27,184 bases of DNA from Acidithiobacillus ferruginosus (GTDB lineage: Bacteria; Pseudomonadota; Gammaproteobacteria; Acidithiobacillales; Acidithiobacillaceae): assembly GCF_018854495.1 (NCBI RefSeq), contig NZ_JABBDR010000162.1, positions 1-27,184 on the forward strand. The letters run 5' to 3'. Of this stretch, positions 9,107 through 17,294 are shown piece by piece. The notes beneath the pieces were generated by a model, which saw only the letters and a list, made by a program, of their open reading frames with translations, had not been told where the DNA came from and ran no database searches. The translations under genes were made by a program, and so were the position numbers. Numbering within the stretch: the first letter of the stretch is position 1; every line of letters starts with the position of its first letter.

Positions 9107-9418
9107 ATGGCACATGAAGCGTTGCATGAATCCCCCGAGTCTCTGTCTCCCGAAACCATAGATATCCACCGAGCCATTTCTTCGCTCATGGAGGAGTTCG
9201 AGGCGGTTGACTGGTACCAGCAGCGCGCTGATGCCTGCACCGATCCTATTCTCAGGCAGGTGCTGGAACACAACCGAGATGAAGAAATTGAACATGCCGC
9301 TATGGTCCTCGAGTGGCTGCGCCGCAAAATGCCGCGTCTGGATAAGGAATTGCATGCATATTTGTTTAGCGAAGGCTCGATCGTCGGCCACGAAGCCAGG
9401 ATGGTAGGACGGGACTGA
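9107..9418 (+). CDS. Encapsulated-ferritin-like (EncFtn) protein without a shell gene
   Basis: 103 residues. HRAISSLMEEFEAVDWYQQR (about 21-40) and LEHNRDEEIEHAAMVLEWLRR match the two-helix encapsulin-associated ferritin family. The ferroxidase residues known from Rhodospirillum rubrum EncFtn (two Glu and a His in ExxH) correspond to Glu30, Glu60 and His63 here. Known members oxidise Fe(II) at a site formed between two subunits of a decamer and store iron inside an encapsulin cage. Here the protein ends about 23 residues after the second helix (AYLFSEGSIVGHEARMVGRD) with no recognisable LTVGSL-like targeting tail, and no encapsulin gene is adjacent. AAAGGAG six bases before the ATG fixes the start; a longer upstream frame is rejected. 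It is convergent with hemW, 14 bp apart. Confidence 0.85.
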   Translation: MAHEALHESPESLSPETIDIHRAISSLMEEFEAVDWYQQRADACTDPILRQVLEHNRDEEIEHAAMVLEWLRRKMPRLDKELHAYLFSEGSIVGHEARMVGRD

Positions 9419-9432
9419 GTGAGGTGCCGCTA

Positions 9433-10590
9433 TCACGGTACGAAACGCGCGCAGAGGTCATTATAGAAGTTGAGCCCGAGCGCGGTGGGTCGCAGGATAC
9501 CATCTTTCATGACCACCAGCCCGTCGCGTTCGGCCCGGCGGAGTTGCGGTTGAATAAGCGGCAGAGACAGGCCGGTCCGTTCCGGGAAGAGCGCCACCGG
9601 GAAGCCGTCGGTCAGGCGCAACGCGTTGAGCATGAACTCGAAGGGCCTGTCAGCGGATAAAATCGGCTCCCGGTCACCGAGGATGTCGAGAACACTGAGC
9701 GCATCGTCCATATAACTTTCGGGGCGGCTGGGTTTGCGGCTGCGCCAGATGCCTTCGGGAAGGGTGATTTTGCCGTGCGCTCCGGCGCCGATGCCGATAT
9801 AGTCACCATAAAGCCAGTAGTTGCGGTTGTGCTGGCAGCGATGATCGGGCCGGGCATGGGCGGATATTTCGTAGCGCTCCATGCCGGCCTCCCGGAGTTG
9901 CCGACGCAGGATATCTTCCATGTCGGCGGCTTGGTCGCTGTCCGGCAGATCGGCGGGTGGACGGGTCGAAAACGGGGTTCCGGCTTCCAGCGTGAGCTGA
10001 TAGAGGGACAGATGAGGGGGTGCATAGTTCAACGCCGCGCGCAGATCGGCCTGCGCTGCGGCGAGATCCTGCCCCGGCAGGGCAAAGATGAGATCGAGAT
10101 TATAGCTCTCGAATTCCGCCGCGATGGCGAGCTCCACGGCCCGGTGGGCTGCGGCGGCATCATGGATACGCCCGAGGCGTTGCAGAGAATCGTCGTTGAA
10201 AGACTGGATGCCTAAGGAGAGCCGGGTGATGCCCACCTCCCGGAAGGCGCGGAAGGAGGATGCCTCTATCGCTCCCGGGTTGGCCTCCAGAGTGATTTCC
10301 ATGCGGGAGTGCGGCCGCAGACGGGCGCGGATCGCGGAGATCAGGCGGTCGATGATTTCTGGTGGAAAGAGGCTGGGGGTGCCGCCACCGATAAAAATAG
10401 TCTGCACACGGCGTCCCCAGATGCGCGGCAGTTCGCGGTCCAGATCGGCGATCAATGCAGCCAGATAGCGTTCTGCCGGGATGCGGTCGGCCGCGTGGGA
10501 ATTGAAATCGCAATAGGGGCACTTGGCCTTGCACCAAGGCAGATGCACGTAGAGCGAATACGACGACGGTGGTTTCAGGGTGGGGTTCAT
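9433..10590 (-). CDS. hemW: HemW-type radical SAM protein (heme chaperone)
   Basis: 385 residues. The radical-SAM cluster motif is C20-KAK-C24-PY-C27, followed by DFNSHA, a sequence typical of HemW rather than of oxygen-independent coproporphyrinogen oxidase HemN. Further family marks are IFIGGGTPSLFP and EANPGAIE (SAM binding), LSLGIQSFNDDSLQRLGR, and NYWLYGDYIGIGAGAHGK. The C-terminal HemN-type domain is complete. HemW proteins bind heme and hand it to respiratory enzymes; they are often misnamed as coproporphyrinogen III oxidase. The ATG is 24 bp from the divergent LON-domain gene, with no obvious ribosome site. Confidence 0.93.
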   Translation of the reverse strand: MNPTLKPPSSYSLYVHLPWCKAKCPYCDFNSHAADRIPAERYLAALIADLDRELPRIWGRRVQTIFIGGGTPSLFPPEIIDRLISAIRARLRPHSRMEITLEANPGAIEASSFRAFREVGITRLSLGIQSFNDDSLQRLGRIHDAAAAHRAVELAIAAEFESYNLDLIFALPGQDLAAAQADLRAALNYAPPHLSLYQLTLEAGTPFSTRPPADLPDSDQAADMEDILRRQLREAGMERYEISAHARPDHRCQHNRNYWLYGDYIGIGAGAHGKITLPEGIWRSRKPSRPESYMDDALSVLDILGDREPILSADRPFEFMLNALRLTDGFPVALFPERTGLSLPLIQPQLRRAERDGLVVMKDGILRPTALGLNFYNDLCARFVP

Positions 10591-10614
10591 GGGTACTCGC
10601 GAGAGGTGTGACAG

Positions 10615-11172
10615 GTGACGGATACGGACTGGACGCCCCTATTTTTACTCCGAACGGTACTTTTCCCCAAGGCTTTATTAGGGCTGCGTATTTTTGAGCC
10701 GCGTTATCTGGACATGATCAGCGCCTCACTGCGGCAGGGTCGGGATTTTGGCATTTGCCTTAGCCACCCCCGGGGCGATGGCCACGCCGAGCCGGAATTG
10801 GTGGGTACCCTGGCACGCATTGTGGACTGGGGGGGGGAGGCCGGCATTCTCCAGATTCAGGTACGCGGCCAGAAACGTTTCACCATTCAGGACTGGCGTT
10901 ATGAGGGACAACTGGCGGTGGCCTCTATCCATCTTTGGGCCGAAGAGCCCATCGTGCCAATGGGTCGGGAAAGCCAGCCGTTGTACACCATTCTTGAGGA
11001 TTTGATCGGCAAGGTGCCTGCCGCCGGAATAGACGCCAGTAGCGCCGGAATGGTCCTGGCGCAGGCGCTACCCGCCTCCCCCGAAGAAAAGCAGCAGTTG
11101 CTGGTTCTTCAGGATCCTCTGGAGCGTCTGCGCCGGATTGCGGAGTTGCTCAGCCAGCGCGGCGGTGCGTAG
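10615..11172 (+). CDS. LON substrate-binding-domain protein (Lon N-terminal-like, no protease)
   Basis: 185 residues. LFLLRTVLFPKALLGLRIFEPRYLDMI is the start of the Lon N-terminal (PF02190-type) domain, and GTLARIVDWGGEAGILQIQVRGQKRF its second half. It carries no AAA+ or serine-lysine protease domain, so it is one of the small stand-alone LON-domain proteins whose role is not established; binding of unfolded proteins is a guess from the Lon domain. The start is GTG at 10615 with GAGAGG about ten bases before it. It diverges from hemW across a short gap that must hold both promoters, and faces the cyclic-nucleotide-binding gene. Confidence 0.85.
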   Translation: MTDTDWTPLFLLRTVLFPKALLGLRIFEPRYLDMISASLRQGRDFGICLSHPRGDGHAEPELVGTLARIVDWGGEAGILQIQVRGQKRFTIQDWRYEGQLAVASIHLWAEEPIVPMGRESQPLYTILEDLIGKVPAAGIDASSAGMVLAQALPASPEEKQQLLVLQDPLERLRRIAELLSQRGGA

Positions 11173-11198
11173 GGAAAAGCTCCGGGCGGCGACAAAAT

Positions 11199-11693
11199 CT
11201 AGCGCTTGCCCTTGCCATAAATATAGGTAGAGAAGTCTGTGTAACCCTGAGAAAGATTGCGGAACAAATGGTCCAGGCTGATGATGGCCTGCTCCAGAAT
11301 ATTCACGGTAATATACGGTTTTTCCACCTTCAGGCGCTGGTACCGGGCGCGGGTCAGGACCAGCACCTGGGTGTCTTCGCTTTTGGCAATGATTCGGGCG
11401 CTACGTGGCTGACGGTCAAAAAAGGACATCTCTCCGGCCATTTCGCCGTCGTGCACCCGGACCACTTCTACTTCGTCGCCGTCGGCTGTGTGGTGAACGA
11501 TGGCCATTTCACCCTTGACGCAGAAGAACAGCGCCTCTCCCAGAGAGCCCCATTCGGCAATCACCTGATCCAGATGAAATTGGGCGTGGGTGACGTATTC
11601 TGCGAGGGTCTGGATTTCGCTGATGGTCAGAGACTGGGCCAGATGATGTTGTTTGAGAAACTGGGCGATTTCTATGTGGTCAATGCCAGGCAT
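11199..11693 (-). CDS. Stand-alone cyclic-nucleotide-binding-domain protein
   Basis: 164 residues, mostly one CRP-type beta barrel. The phosphate-binding cassette GEMSFFDRQPRSARI (87-101) has the Glu88 and Arg97 that bind the cyclic nucleotide's ribose and phosphate in the family. Unlike CRP/FNR, no helix-turn-helix follows: the last 60 residues are a helical segment (LEQAIISLDHLFRNLSQ) ending in a basic GKGKR. It is probably a sensor or an adaptor rather than a transcription factor. AGAGGAAC before the ATG supports the start, and a minus-strand TATAAT (11725-11730) sits 30-odd bases upstream after a seven-C run. Confidence 0.87.
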   Translation of the reverse strand: MPGIDHIEIAQFLKQHHLAQSLTISEIQTLAEYVTHAQFHLDQVIAEWGSLGEALFFCVKGEMAIVHHTADGDEVEVVRVHDGEMAGEMSFFDRQPRSARIIAKSEDTQVLVLTRARYQRLKVEKPYITVNILEQAIISLDHLFRNLSQGYTDFSTYIYGKGKR

Positions 11694-11724
11694 GGTTTGT
11701 TCCTCTGAGAAGCGGACTTTTTAT

Positions 11725-11730
11725 TATTAT
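11725..11730 (-). promoter_or_regulatory. -10 box of the cyclic-nucleotide-binding gene
   Basis: Perfect TATAAT on the minus strand, 32 bp before the ATG. The best -35 is a poor TGTCCC 18 bp upstream, so an activator may be needed. Confidence 0.45.
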
Positions 11731-11775
11731 AGGGGGGGAAGAGGGATGAGGGACAGTGCTGCGCAGCACCGCATT

Positions 11776-11805
11776 TTGAATCCTCCCGTCTTCTCACGAT
11801 AGAAT
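11776..11805 (+). promoter_or_regulatory. Candidate promoter of rph-rdgB
   Basis: TTGAAT (11776-11781), 18-bp spacer, TAGAAT (11800-11805), 27 bp before the rph start codon. Confidence 0.45.
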
Positions 11806-11832
11806 GCCCCACCACCCACAACGAGTATTCCC

Positions 11833-12561
11833 ATGATACGTCCCAGCGGAAGAAATGCGGACGCCTTGCGTCCGGTACAAGTTACCAGAAATTTTACCAA
11901 GCATGCTGAAGGTTCGGTGCTGATAGCCTGCGGCGATACCAAGGTGCTATGCACCGCCAGCGTCGAAGAAAAGGTGCCGCCCTTCCTGCGCGGCGCGGGC
12001 AAGGGGTGGGTGACGGCGGAGTACAGCATGTTGCCGCGTGCCACCCGGGAGCGGGTGGCACGGGAGTCCGCCAAAGGCCGTATCGGCGGGCGCACCCATG
12101 AAATCCAGCGTCTTATCGGGCGCAGTCTGCGCGCCGCCGTGGATCTGCAAGCTTTGGGCGAACGCACTATCTGGGTGGATTGTGATGTGCTTCAGGCCGA
12201 TGGTGGAACCCGTACCGCTAGCATTACCGGCGCTTGTCTGGCGGTAGCCGATGCCGTCCAGCATCTGCGTGCTGCGGGGCAGCTTCAGAATAATCCCCTG
12301 CGGGACTGGGTGGCCGCCGTCTCGGTAGGTATTTATCAGGGGCAGGCGGTGCTGGATCTCGACTATGCCGAAGACAGCAATGCCGATGTGGATATGAATG
12401 TGGTGATGACCGGCGCCGGCGCCTTTGTGGAAGTACAGGGAACTGCGGAGGGCGCAGTGTTCAGTGCGGAACAGATGGCTGAAATGCTGGCTCTGGCGCG
12501 CAAGGGGATCGCCGAATTGGTGGCCCGTCAGCATCAGGAGTGTCCGGAAGCCCGTTCATGA
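11833..12561 (+). CDS. rph: Ribonuclease PH
   Basis: 242 residues, the usual length of RNase PH. It is a phosphate-dependent 3'-5' exoribonuclease that trims tRNA precursors. Characteristic stretches are [13 protein letters not shown] at the N-terminus, [13 protein letters not shown], the basic [19 protein letters not shown], and [19 protein letters not shown] around the catalytic Asp and phosphate site. The gene is complete, and its TGA overlaps the ATG of rdgB (ATGA), indicating an operon with translational coupling; rph-rdgB pairs are common in proteobacteria. Confidence 0.97.
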   Translation: MIRPSGRNADALRPVQVTRNFTKHAEGSVLIACGDTKVLCTASVEEKVPPFLRGAGKGWVTAEYSMLPRATRERVARESAKGRIGGRTHEIQRLIGRSLRAAVDLQALGERTIWVDCDVLQADGGTRTASITGACLAVADAVQHLRAAGQLQNNPLRDWVAAVSVGIYQGQAVLDLDYAEDSNADVDMNVVMTGAGAFVEVQGTAEGAVFSAEQMAEMLALARKGIAELVARQHQECPEARS

Positions 12562-13181
12562 CGCCCTTGTTGCTGGCCACGAGTAACGCAGCCAAGTTAC
12601 GGGAGTTGCAACCGCTGCTTGCTGCCCGTGGCTTCGCGCTCGTCAGCCAGACGGAACTGGGCATCGCCAGTATTGAAGAAACAGGCACGACCTTTGTGGA
12701 AAATGCATTGCTCAAGGCACGTCATGCCGCCTCGCAAAGTGGTATGGCGGCGCTCGCCGAAGATTCGGGGCTTTGTGTGCCCTATCTCCAGGGAGCACCC
12801 GGCATTTACTCCGCGCGCTATGCCGGCCCGGACGCTAGCGACGCAGCCAATAACGCCAGGTTGCTGAGCATGCTGGCCGAGGCGCGGGGGGAGGCCCGTG
12901 CTGCCTATTACGTGGCTTGCATGGTTTTTCTGGAATTTGCCGCCGACCCTTCGCCACTGGTAGCCCAAGGCTTTTGGAGAGGGACTATTGGTGAGCGCCC
13001 TGCCGGCGATGGGGGGTTTGGCTACGATCCGCTGTTTTGGCCCACGCATGGATCTGGCAGCGCGGCGCAGTGGAGCCTGAAGAAAAAAAACGAACACAGC
13101 CACAGAGCGGCGGCCTTACGCAGGCTGCTGGGGTTGCTGGCAGAGCGTCAGCAACCCCAGCCGCTCTCGCTCAACGACTGA
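12558..13181 (+). CDS. rdgB: XTP/dITP diphosphatase (HAM1/RdgB family)
   Basis: 207 residues from the ATG that overlaps the rph stop; the open frame six codons further up is not used. It hydrolyses XTP and dITP to the monophosphates and pyrophosphate, keeping deaminated purines out of nucleic acids. Motifs are [56 protein letters not shown] and [13 protein letters not shown]. The last 34 bases overlap the 3' end of the sigma factor gene on the other strand, and the overlap region contains part of a perfect inverted repeat. Confidence 0.96.
   Translation: MTPLLLATSNAAKLRELQPLLAARGFALVSQTELGIASIEETGTTFVENALLKARHAASQSGMAALAEDSGLCVPYLQGAPGIYSARYAGPDASDAANNARLLSMLAEARGEARAAYYVACMVFLEFAADPSPLVAQGFWRGTIGERPAGDGGFGYDPLFWPTHGSGSAAQWSLKKKNEHSHRAAALRRLLGLLAERQQPQPLSLND
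13128..13160. repeat. Perfect 12-bp inverted repeat in the convergent gene ends
   Basis: CTGGGGTTGCTG (13128-13139) and CAGCAACCCCAG (13149-13160) flank a nine-base loop. It is inside rdgB and extends into the 3' end of the sigma gene; no U tract follows on either strand. Confidence 0.85.
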
Positions 13182-14005
13182 CGCAGACGGGTCAGGGCCC
13201 GCACCTGCAACTGTCTTACCGCCTCGCGACTGACGCCCATACGTTCGGCGACGGCTTCCAGAGTCATGGGCGCGTCACCATGCATGCCGTAGCGAAAGAC
13301 CATGACCTCCCGTTGTTTTTCATTGAGTTCGGTCAGATGTTCCCGCAGTGCCTTGCAGATGGCATCACGGTCATAGTCGCTGTCCGGACTGGCAACGTCG
13401 CCGGTCACCTGTTCGATGCGGCCCGGTCCGTCGGGTGTTTCCTCGTCGAGCGAGAAGACGCGGATGTCGGCGAAATCCAGGGCGCGCATGGTACTCTCGC
13501 GCACCCCTAGGGCTTCACGCCGCTGCTCCCTGCGCACATCGGCGTCGCTGTCTTCCTCCGCTCCGCGCTGCATATAAGCGTGCAGGGACTTGGCAAGGTA
13601 ATCGGGCAGACGGATGAAGCGGGAACGGATGAGCGCCCGCTGCATCGCCTCGCGGATCCACCAGGTCGCATAACTGGAGAAACGTGTGCCGAGGCCTTCC
13701 TGAAAGCGGTCGGCGGCACGCAGCAGGCCCATGTAACCCTCCTGAAGGAGGTCTTCCTGACTGAGCCCTTTATTGCGATAACCCCTGGCGACCGCCCGCA
13801 CCAAGGGCATGTGCGCGGAGATCAGTGTGGCGCGGGCGCACTCGTCGCCCCGACGCAAGCGCTGGATGAGTTGCAGTTCCCGCTTCTGGCTGAGAAACGG
13901 TCCGCTGTTTTGGTCGTCCATGAAATCATCCAGAGGCGGCGGATCGGTGACAGGACCCATCTCCGGAATATCCGACCCCGCTAATTCTCTGGCTTCGGTG
14001 CGCAT
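13148..14005 (-). CDS. Group-2 sigma-70 family factor (RpoS/RpoH-like)
   Basis: 285 residues from the ATG at 14003-14005, chosen because GGGGAGG lies five bases upstream; the frame opens 13 codons earlier without such a site. Region 2 is well kept: RATLISAHMPLVRAVARGYRNKGLSQEDLLQEGYMGLLRAADRF, then RFSSYATWWIREAMQRALI, the -10 melting/recognition segment. Region 4 is present: [50 protein letters not shown], with a full helix-turn-helix for the -35. Between them region 3 is reduced and acidic (RGAEEDSDADVRREQRR; SLDEETPDGPG). An RpoS-like stationary-phase or general-stress role is most likely, RpoH possible: I do not see the Q(R/K)KLFFNLR RpoH box. The AT-rich upstream gap presumably holds its promoter. 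Confidence 0.85.
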   Translation of the reverse strand: MRTEARELAGSDIPEMGPVTDPPPLDDFMDDQNSGPFLSQKRELQLIQRLRRGDECARATLISAHMPLVRAVARGYRNKGLSQEDLLQEGYMGLLRAADRFQEGLGTRFSSYATWWIREAMQRALIRSRFIRLPDYLAKSLHAYMQRGAEEDSDADVRREQRREALGVRESTMRALDFADIRVFSLDEETPDGPGRIEQVTGDVASPDSDYDRDAICKALREHLTELNEKQREVMVFRYGMHGDAPMTLEAVAERMGVSREAVRQLQVRALTRLRQSLSESGWGC

Positions 14006-14218
14006 CACGACCTCCCCGATCCTGATCACAAGGCGTTGTAACATTATCGCCTAATTTTATATTTTAAAAGCGCTTTAACCATTTGTATATTAGCATTCCT
14101 TTGGATCAGGCTGTCAAGAGCTGGCAACGAATGTTTTGCGGTTTTAGCAACAACGGTGCTGGTCTCCCGATGGGTGCCGACCCCGGTGGGGTCATGGCGG
14201 CAGGCGGCCAGGAAGCTT
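14006..14218. other. AT-rich gap between sigma gene and rpsU
   Basis: No gene seen. The first ~100 bp are markedly AT-rich for this window and include a perfect palindrome AAAGCGCTTT (14067-14076), a possible operator for the sigma gene. The right part, 14150-14218, is GC-rich again and has GACCCCGGTGGGGTC-like complementarity (about 14178-14193), without a U tract. Confidence 0.5.
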
Positions 14219-14247
14219 TTGACTCTGGTCGTTGATCTGCCTATAAT
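14219..14247 (+). promoter_or_regulatory. Strong sigma-70 promoter of the rpsU-rpoD operon
   Basis: TTGACT (14219-14224), 17-bp spacer, TATAAT (14242-14247): one mismatch to the -35 consensus and none to the -10. It is 46 bp before the rpsU ATG. Confidence 0.88.
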
Positions 14248-14293
14248 CGGCCCCTTTCTCGCTACCCTTATCCAAAGAGGTCGGAATCCTTCT

Positions 14294-14509
14294 ATGCCAA
14301 CTGTTCGTGTCAAAGAAAATGAGCCTTTCGAAGTCGCGTTGCGGCGTTTCAAACGTTCCTGCGAAAAGGCAGGTGTCCTTACCGAGGTAAGGCGTCGCGA
14401 ATTCTACGAAAAGCCCACGGAAGAGCGCAAGCGTAAGGCCGCTGCTGCCCGCAAGCGGGCGTTGAAGCGTATGCGTCGTCAGTCCATGCGTCTGGTCCGG
14501 CTCTACTGA
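14294..14509 (+). CDS. rpsU: 30S ribosomal protein S21
   Basis: 71 residues, the usual size of S21, very basic in the second half ([27 protein letters not shown]). It begins [21 protein letters not shown], as in proteobacterial S21. It binds near the 3' end of 16S rRNA on the small subunit and aids initiation. The ORF upstream of this ATG is not used: the strong promoter lies within it, and AGAGG is placed 13 bp before the ATG. It is the first gene of the macromolecular-synthesis operon; its TGA overlaps the next start (TGATG). Confidence 0.98.
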   Translation: MPTVRVKENEPFEVALRRFKRSCEKAGVLTEVRRREFYEKPTEERKRKAAAARKRALKRMRRQSMRLVRLY

Positions 14510-14955
14510 TGACACTACGTGAGCGCATCCAGGAGGATATGAAGTCCGCCATGCGCGCCCGGGAAGCCGAGCGTCTTGGGACTATTCGTATGCTCCTCGC
14601 GGCGATCAAACAGCGGGAAATTGACGAGCGCCGCGAGCTGGATGATGCTGAAGCGTTGCGCATCGTGGATAAGCTGATCAAGCAGCGCAAAGATTCTGCC
14701 AGTCAGTTTATTGCCGGTGGGCGTCCGGACCTTGCTGAAAAGGAAGAATCGGAAATTCTTTTTCTCGCAGTCTATCTGCCGGAGGCGCTGTCACCCGGCG
14801 AGATTGACGGGCTGATCAACGAGGCGATGACAGCGGTGGCGGCCAGCGGACCTAAAGATATGGGTAAGGTACTTACCTTTCTACGCCCGCAGATGCAGGG
14901 GCGGGCGGATATGGCCGTGGTGGCGGATAAAGTGAAGGCCCGCCTCGGCAGTTGA
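14509..14955 (+). CDS. GatB/YqeY domain protein
   Basis: 148 residues, matching the YqeY family along its full length: TLRERIQEDMKSAMRAREAERLGTIRMLLAAIKQREID at the N-terminus and PKDMGKVLTFLRPQMQGRADMAVVADKVK at the C-terminus, the part similar to the tail domain of GatB, the amidotransferase subunit that binds tRNA. A tRNA-related role has been proposed but the function is not established. Its start overlaps the rpsU stop and its stop overlaps the next start, so it is within one polycistronic unit. Presence between rpsU and dnaG is frequent in proteobacteria. Confidence 0.95.
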   Translation: MTLRERIQEDMKSAMRAREAERLGTIRMLLAAIKQREIDERRELDDAEALRIVDKLIKQRKDSASQFIAGGRPDLAEKEESEILFLAVYLPEALSPGEIDGLINEAMTAVAASGPKDMGKVLTFLRPQMQGRADMAVVADKVKARLGS

Positions 14956-17291
14956 TGGACGGGGGCATGGCTGTGGCCGGGGTTGCTCCTTGGCAGGACA
15001 GCTTCTGGCGGGCTCTGGATGCCAGTGATGTGCAGAGCGCGTGGTCACAGCATTGTGGCCACATCTATGGGCGCAGACATGTTGCGGCGACCACCCCCTG
15101 GGTGCCGCTTGCGGAAATCCATGATCGTTTGAATTGGTTGGCCTGGTTGTCGCAGCGGTTTTCCGCCGGTTTTCTTCTCCCCGTTTCTGATCTTCCCGAT
15201 GTCGAACCTCTGCTGGTTCTGGCACAGCGCCCTGGTGCCGTGCTCAGCGGGCGAGATTTGCGCGCGGTGCTCGATGTACTGACGGCACAGAAAGGCTACG
15301 CCGCAGCTTTGCGCGAGACTCGGGATGCCCTGACCGGGCTGGCAGGTGAGCTTGATCCCCCGGTGGCCTTGTTGCGCCGTCTCAGCATGGCGTTGGATGA
15401 GGAGGGTGAGCTCTTGGATACGGCGAGTGCGGATCTCGCCCTCCTGCGCCAGCGCTTGCGGGTCAGCCGCAGCGAATTGCAGCGTTTTCTGCAGGGCTTT
15501 CTGCGTAATCGGGACTGGCAGGAATACTGGCAGGATCAAGTCATCGTGCAGCGTAATGAGCGTTACGTGCTACCGCTCAAAGCGAGCCATAAAGGGCGTA
15601 TCAAGGCGATCGTCCATGACCGGTCGGCAAGTGGTGAAACTCTTTTTGTGGAGCCGCTGGCAGCCGTCGATCTGAATAATCAACTGGTCCAGGACCGGCG
15701 TGCCGAAATTCAGGAGCAGGAGCGCATTCTTCGTGCCCTGAGCGCAGCGGTAGGGCTGGAAGTGCCGGGCATTGTCGCCGCCCTGCGGCATATGGGCCGG
15801 CTGGATGCGGTACGGGCGGGATTGGAACTGGGGGATGCCTGTGGCGGGTTTTTGCCCAGGGTCGATGCGGCTGCGGCATTTGATCTGCAGGCCCTGCGTC
15901 ATCCGCTGCTTTGTCTGCGCCATCCGGGGCAGGTCGTGGGTAACGCCCTGCGTCTCGGGGCGGATGCGCAGCAATTGGTCATTACCGGCCCCAATACCGG
16001 TGGCAAAACGGCTATCCTGAAAGCACTCGGACTCAATCATCTGATGGCCTACATGGGATTGCCGGTAACTGCGGAGGGTACATTGGGTTATTTCCCGAAG
16101 TGCTTTGCGGTCATCGGCGACGCCCAGGATATCCACACGGATCTTTCCACCTTTTCGGCGCAGGTGCAGCGTCTTCGGGAAGTGCTGGAGCATGCCGACG
16201 CCCACAGTCTCGTGCTTCTCGACGAACTGGGCAACGGCACCGACCCGCGGGAAGGGGGCGCACTGGCTCAGGCGGTCGCAGAGGCCTTGCTGGCGGCCGA
16301 ATGCTGCACACTGCTCACGAGCCATCTGGAAGTAATGAAGCGTTATGCCCTGAGCCATGCGGGTGTAGCCCTAGCGGGTATGGGCTTTGATGCAGAGTCT
16401 TTGAAACCCACCTACCGTCTGCTGTGGGGTGTGGGTGGCGCGAGCCAGGGCCTGGTCATTGCCCGGCGCGTAGGGATGCCTGCACCGCTGATGAACCGCG
16501 CCGAGGCACTCTATGCCGAGGACCGGGAGGACTGGGAACGTTGGGAAGCGCAACGGGGAACCCTATTGCAGGCCGCCCGGCAGGCTATGGACGAGGCCGT
16601 ACTGGCGCGTGACGAAGCCACCAGGGTGGCCCGCCACCTGGAACGCGAACTGGCGGCAGCGAGACAGGAGCGTGACAAAGCCGCCGCCGCCGCCCGCGCC
16701 GAATGGGAAGATATACTGGCAACGGCGCGCCAGCAGGTGCGGCAAGCCATTGCAGCGCTCAAGTCCGGGAGGGATACCCAGGCGGCAACGGCGGCTTTGC
16801 AACGTCTGGAAGCCCCCTTCCGGGCGGAGGAGCAGCGAGTGGACAGCCTGCCTGCGGTGGGGGCCAGGGGTCTGTTTCTTCCGCTCCGGCAGGTGACCCA
16901 AGTGCTGCGTGCGGACCCTGCACAACGCAGGGTGCAGATTCAATTACGGGGCAAGCAATTATGGGTGCCCGCCGCACAATTTGCCGTGGACGCCGCGCTG
17001 CATATCCCAAAAGAAAAAGGCAGCACCCAGTATGCTACCCCCGAGGATCATCCCTGGCGTCTGGATTTGCGCGGACAGCTTCGGGAAGACGCCCTGGCGG
17101 CGCTGCGTCGTCATGTGGATGGCGCCGTAGCCGCCGGTCGTCGACAGGTCGAGATTCTGCATGGTAAGGGCAACGGGGTGCTTGCAGAAATGGTGCGCGA
17201 GTTTGCCGGGCAAGACCCTCGGGTCAGCCAATGGCGTATGGCGCGGCCAGAGCATGGCGGTGGCGGCGTCAGCGAGTTGGAGTTACGCTGA
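14955..17291 (+). CDS. mutS2: MutS2 family ATPase with C-terminal Smr domain
   Basis: 778 residues, starting at an ATG that shares a base with the preceding TGA; the frame also has a TTG one codon earlier. It lacks the mismatch-binding domain of MutS. It has the MutS core and clamp helices, the ATPase with Walker A GPNTGGKT (about 345-352) and Walker B VLLDELGNGTDPREGGALA (about 420-438), a long charged coiled coil (about 510-620, ARHLERELAAARQERDKAAA), and a C-terminal Smr domain (LDLRG about 703, HGKGNG about 735). Family members act on recombination intermediates or on collided ribosomes, depending on species. MutS2 is common in Firmicutes and patchy in proteobacteria, so its place inside the rpsU-dnaG-rpoD operon is notable. 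Confidence 0.95.
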   Translation: MDGGMAVAGVAPWQDSFWRALDASDVQSAWSQHCGHIYGRRHVAATTPWVPLAEIHDRLNWLAWLSQRFSAGFLLPVSDLPDVEPLLVLAQRPGAVLSGRDLRAVLDVLTAQKGYAAALRETRDALTGLAGELDPPVALLRRLSMALDEEGELLDTASADLALLRQRLRVSRSELQRFLQGFLRNRDWQEYWQDQVIVQRNERYVLPLKASHKGRIKAIVHDRSASGETLFVEPLAAVDLNNQLVQDRRAEIQEQERILRALSAAVGLEVPGIVAALRHMGRLDAVRAGLELGDACGGFLPRVDAAAAFDLQALRHPLLCLRHPGQVVGNALRLGADAQQLVITGPNTGGKTAILKALGLNHLMAYMGLPVTAEGTLGYFPKCFAVIGDAQDIHTDLSTFSAQVQRLREVLEHADAHSLVLLDELGNGTDPREGGALAQAVAEALLAAECCTLLTSHLEVMKRYALSHAGVALAGMGFDAESLKPTYRLLWGVGGASQGLVIARRVGMPAPLMNRAEALYAEDREDWERWEAQRGTLLQAARQAMDEAVLARDEATRVARHLERELAAARQERDKAAAAARAEWEDILATARQQVRQAIAALKSGRDTQAATAALQRLEAPFRAEEQRVDSLPAVGARGLFLPLRQVTQVLRADPAQRRVQIQLRGKQLWVPAAQFAVDAALHIPKEKGSTQYATPEDHPWRLDLRGQLREDALAALRRHVDGAVAAGRRQVEILHGKGNGVLAEMVREFAGQDPRVSQWRMARPEHGGGGVSELELR

Positions 17292-17294
17292 GCC

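Noticed and set aside
11756..11769. GTGCTGCGCAGCAC palindrome between the sensor gene and rph
   Set aside because: A perfect 14-base palindrome, but with no loop for an RNA hairpin beyond four bases and no U tract or second copy; not enough to call a site.
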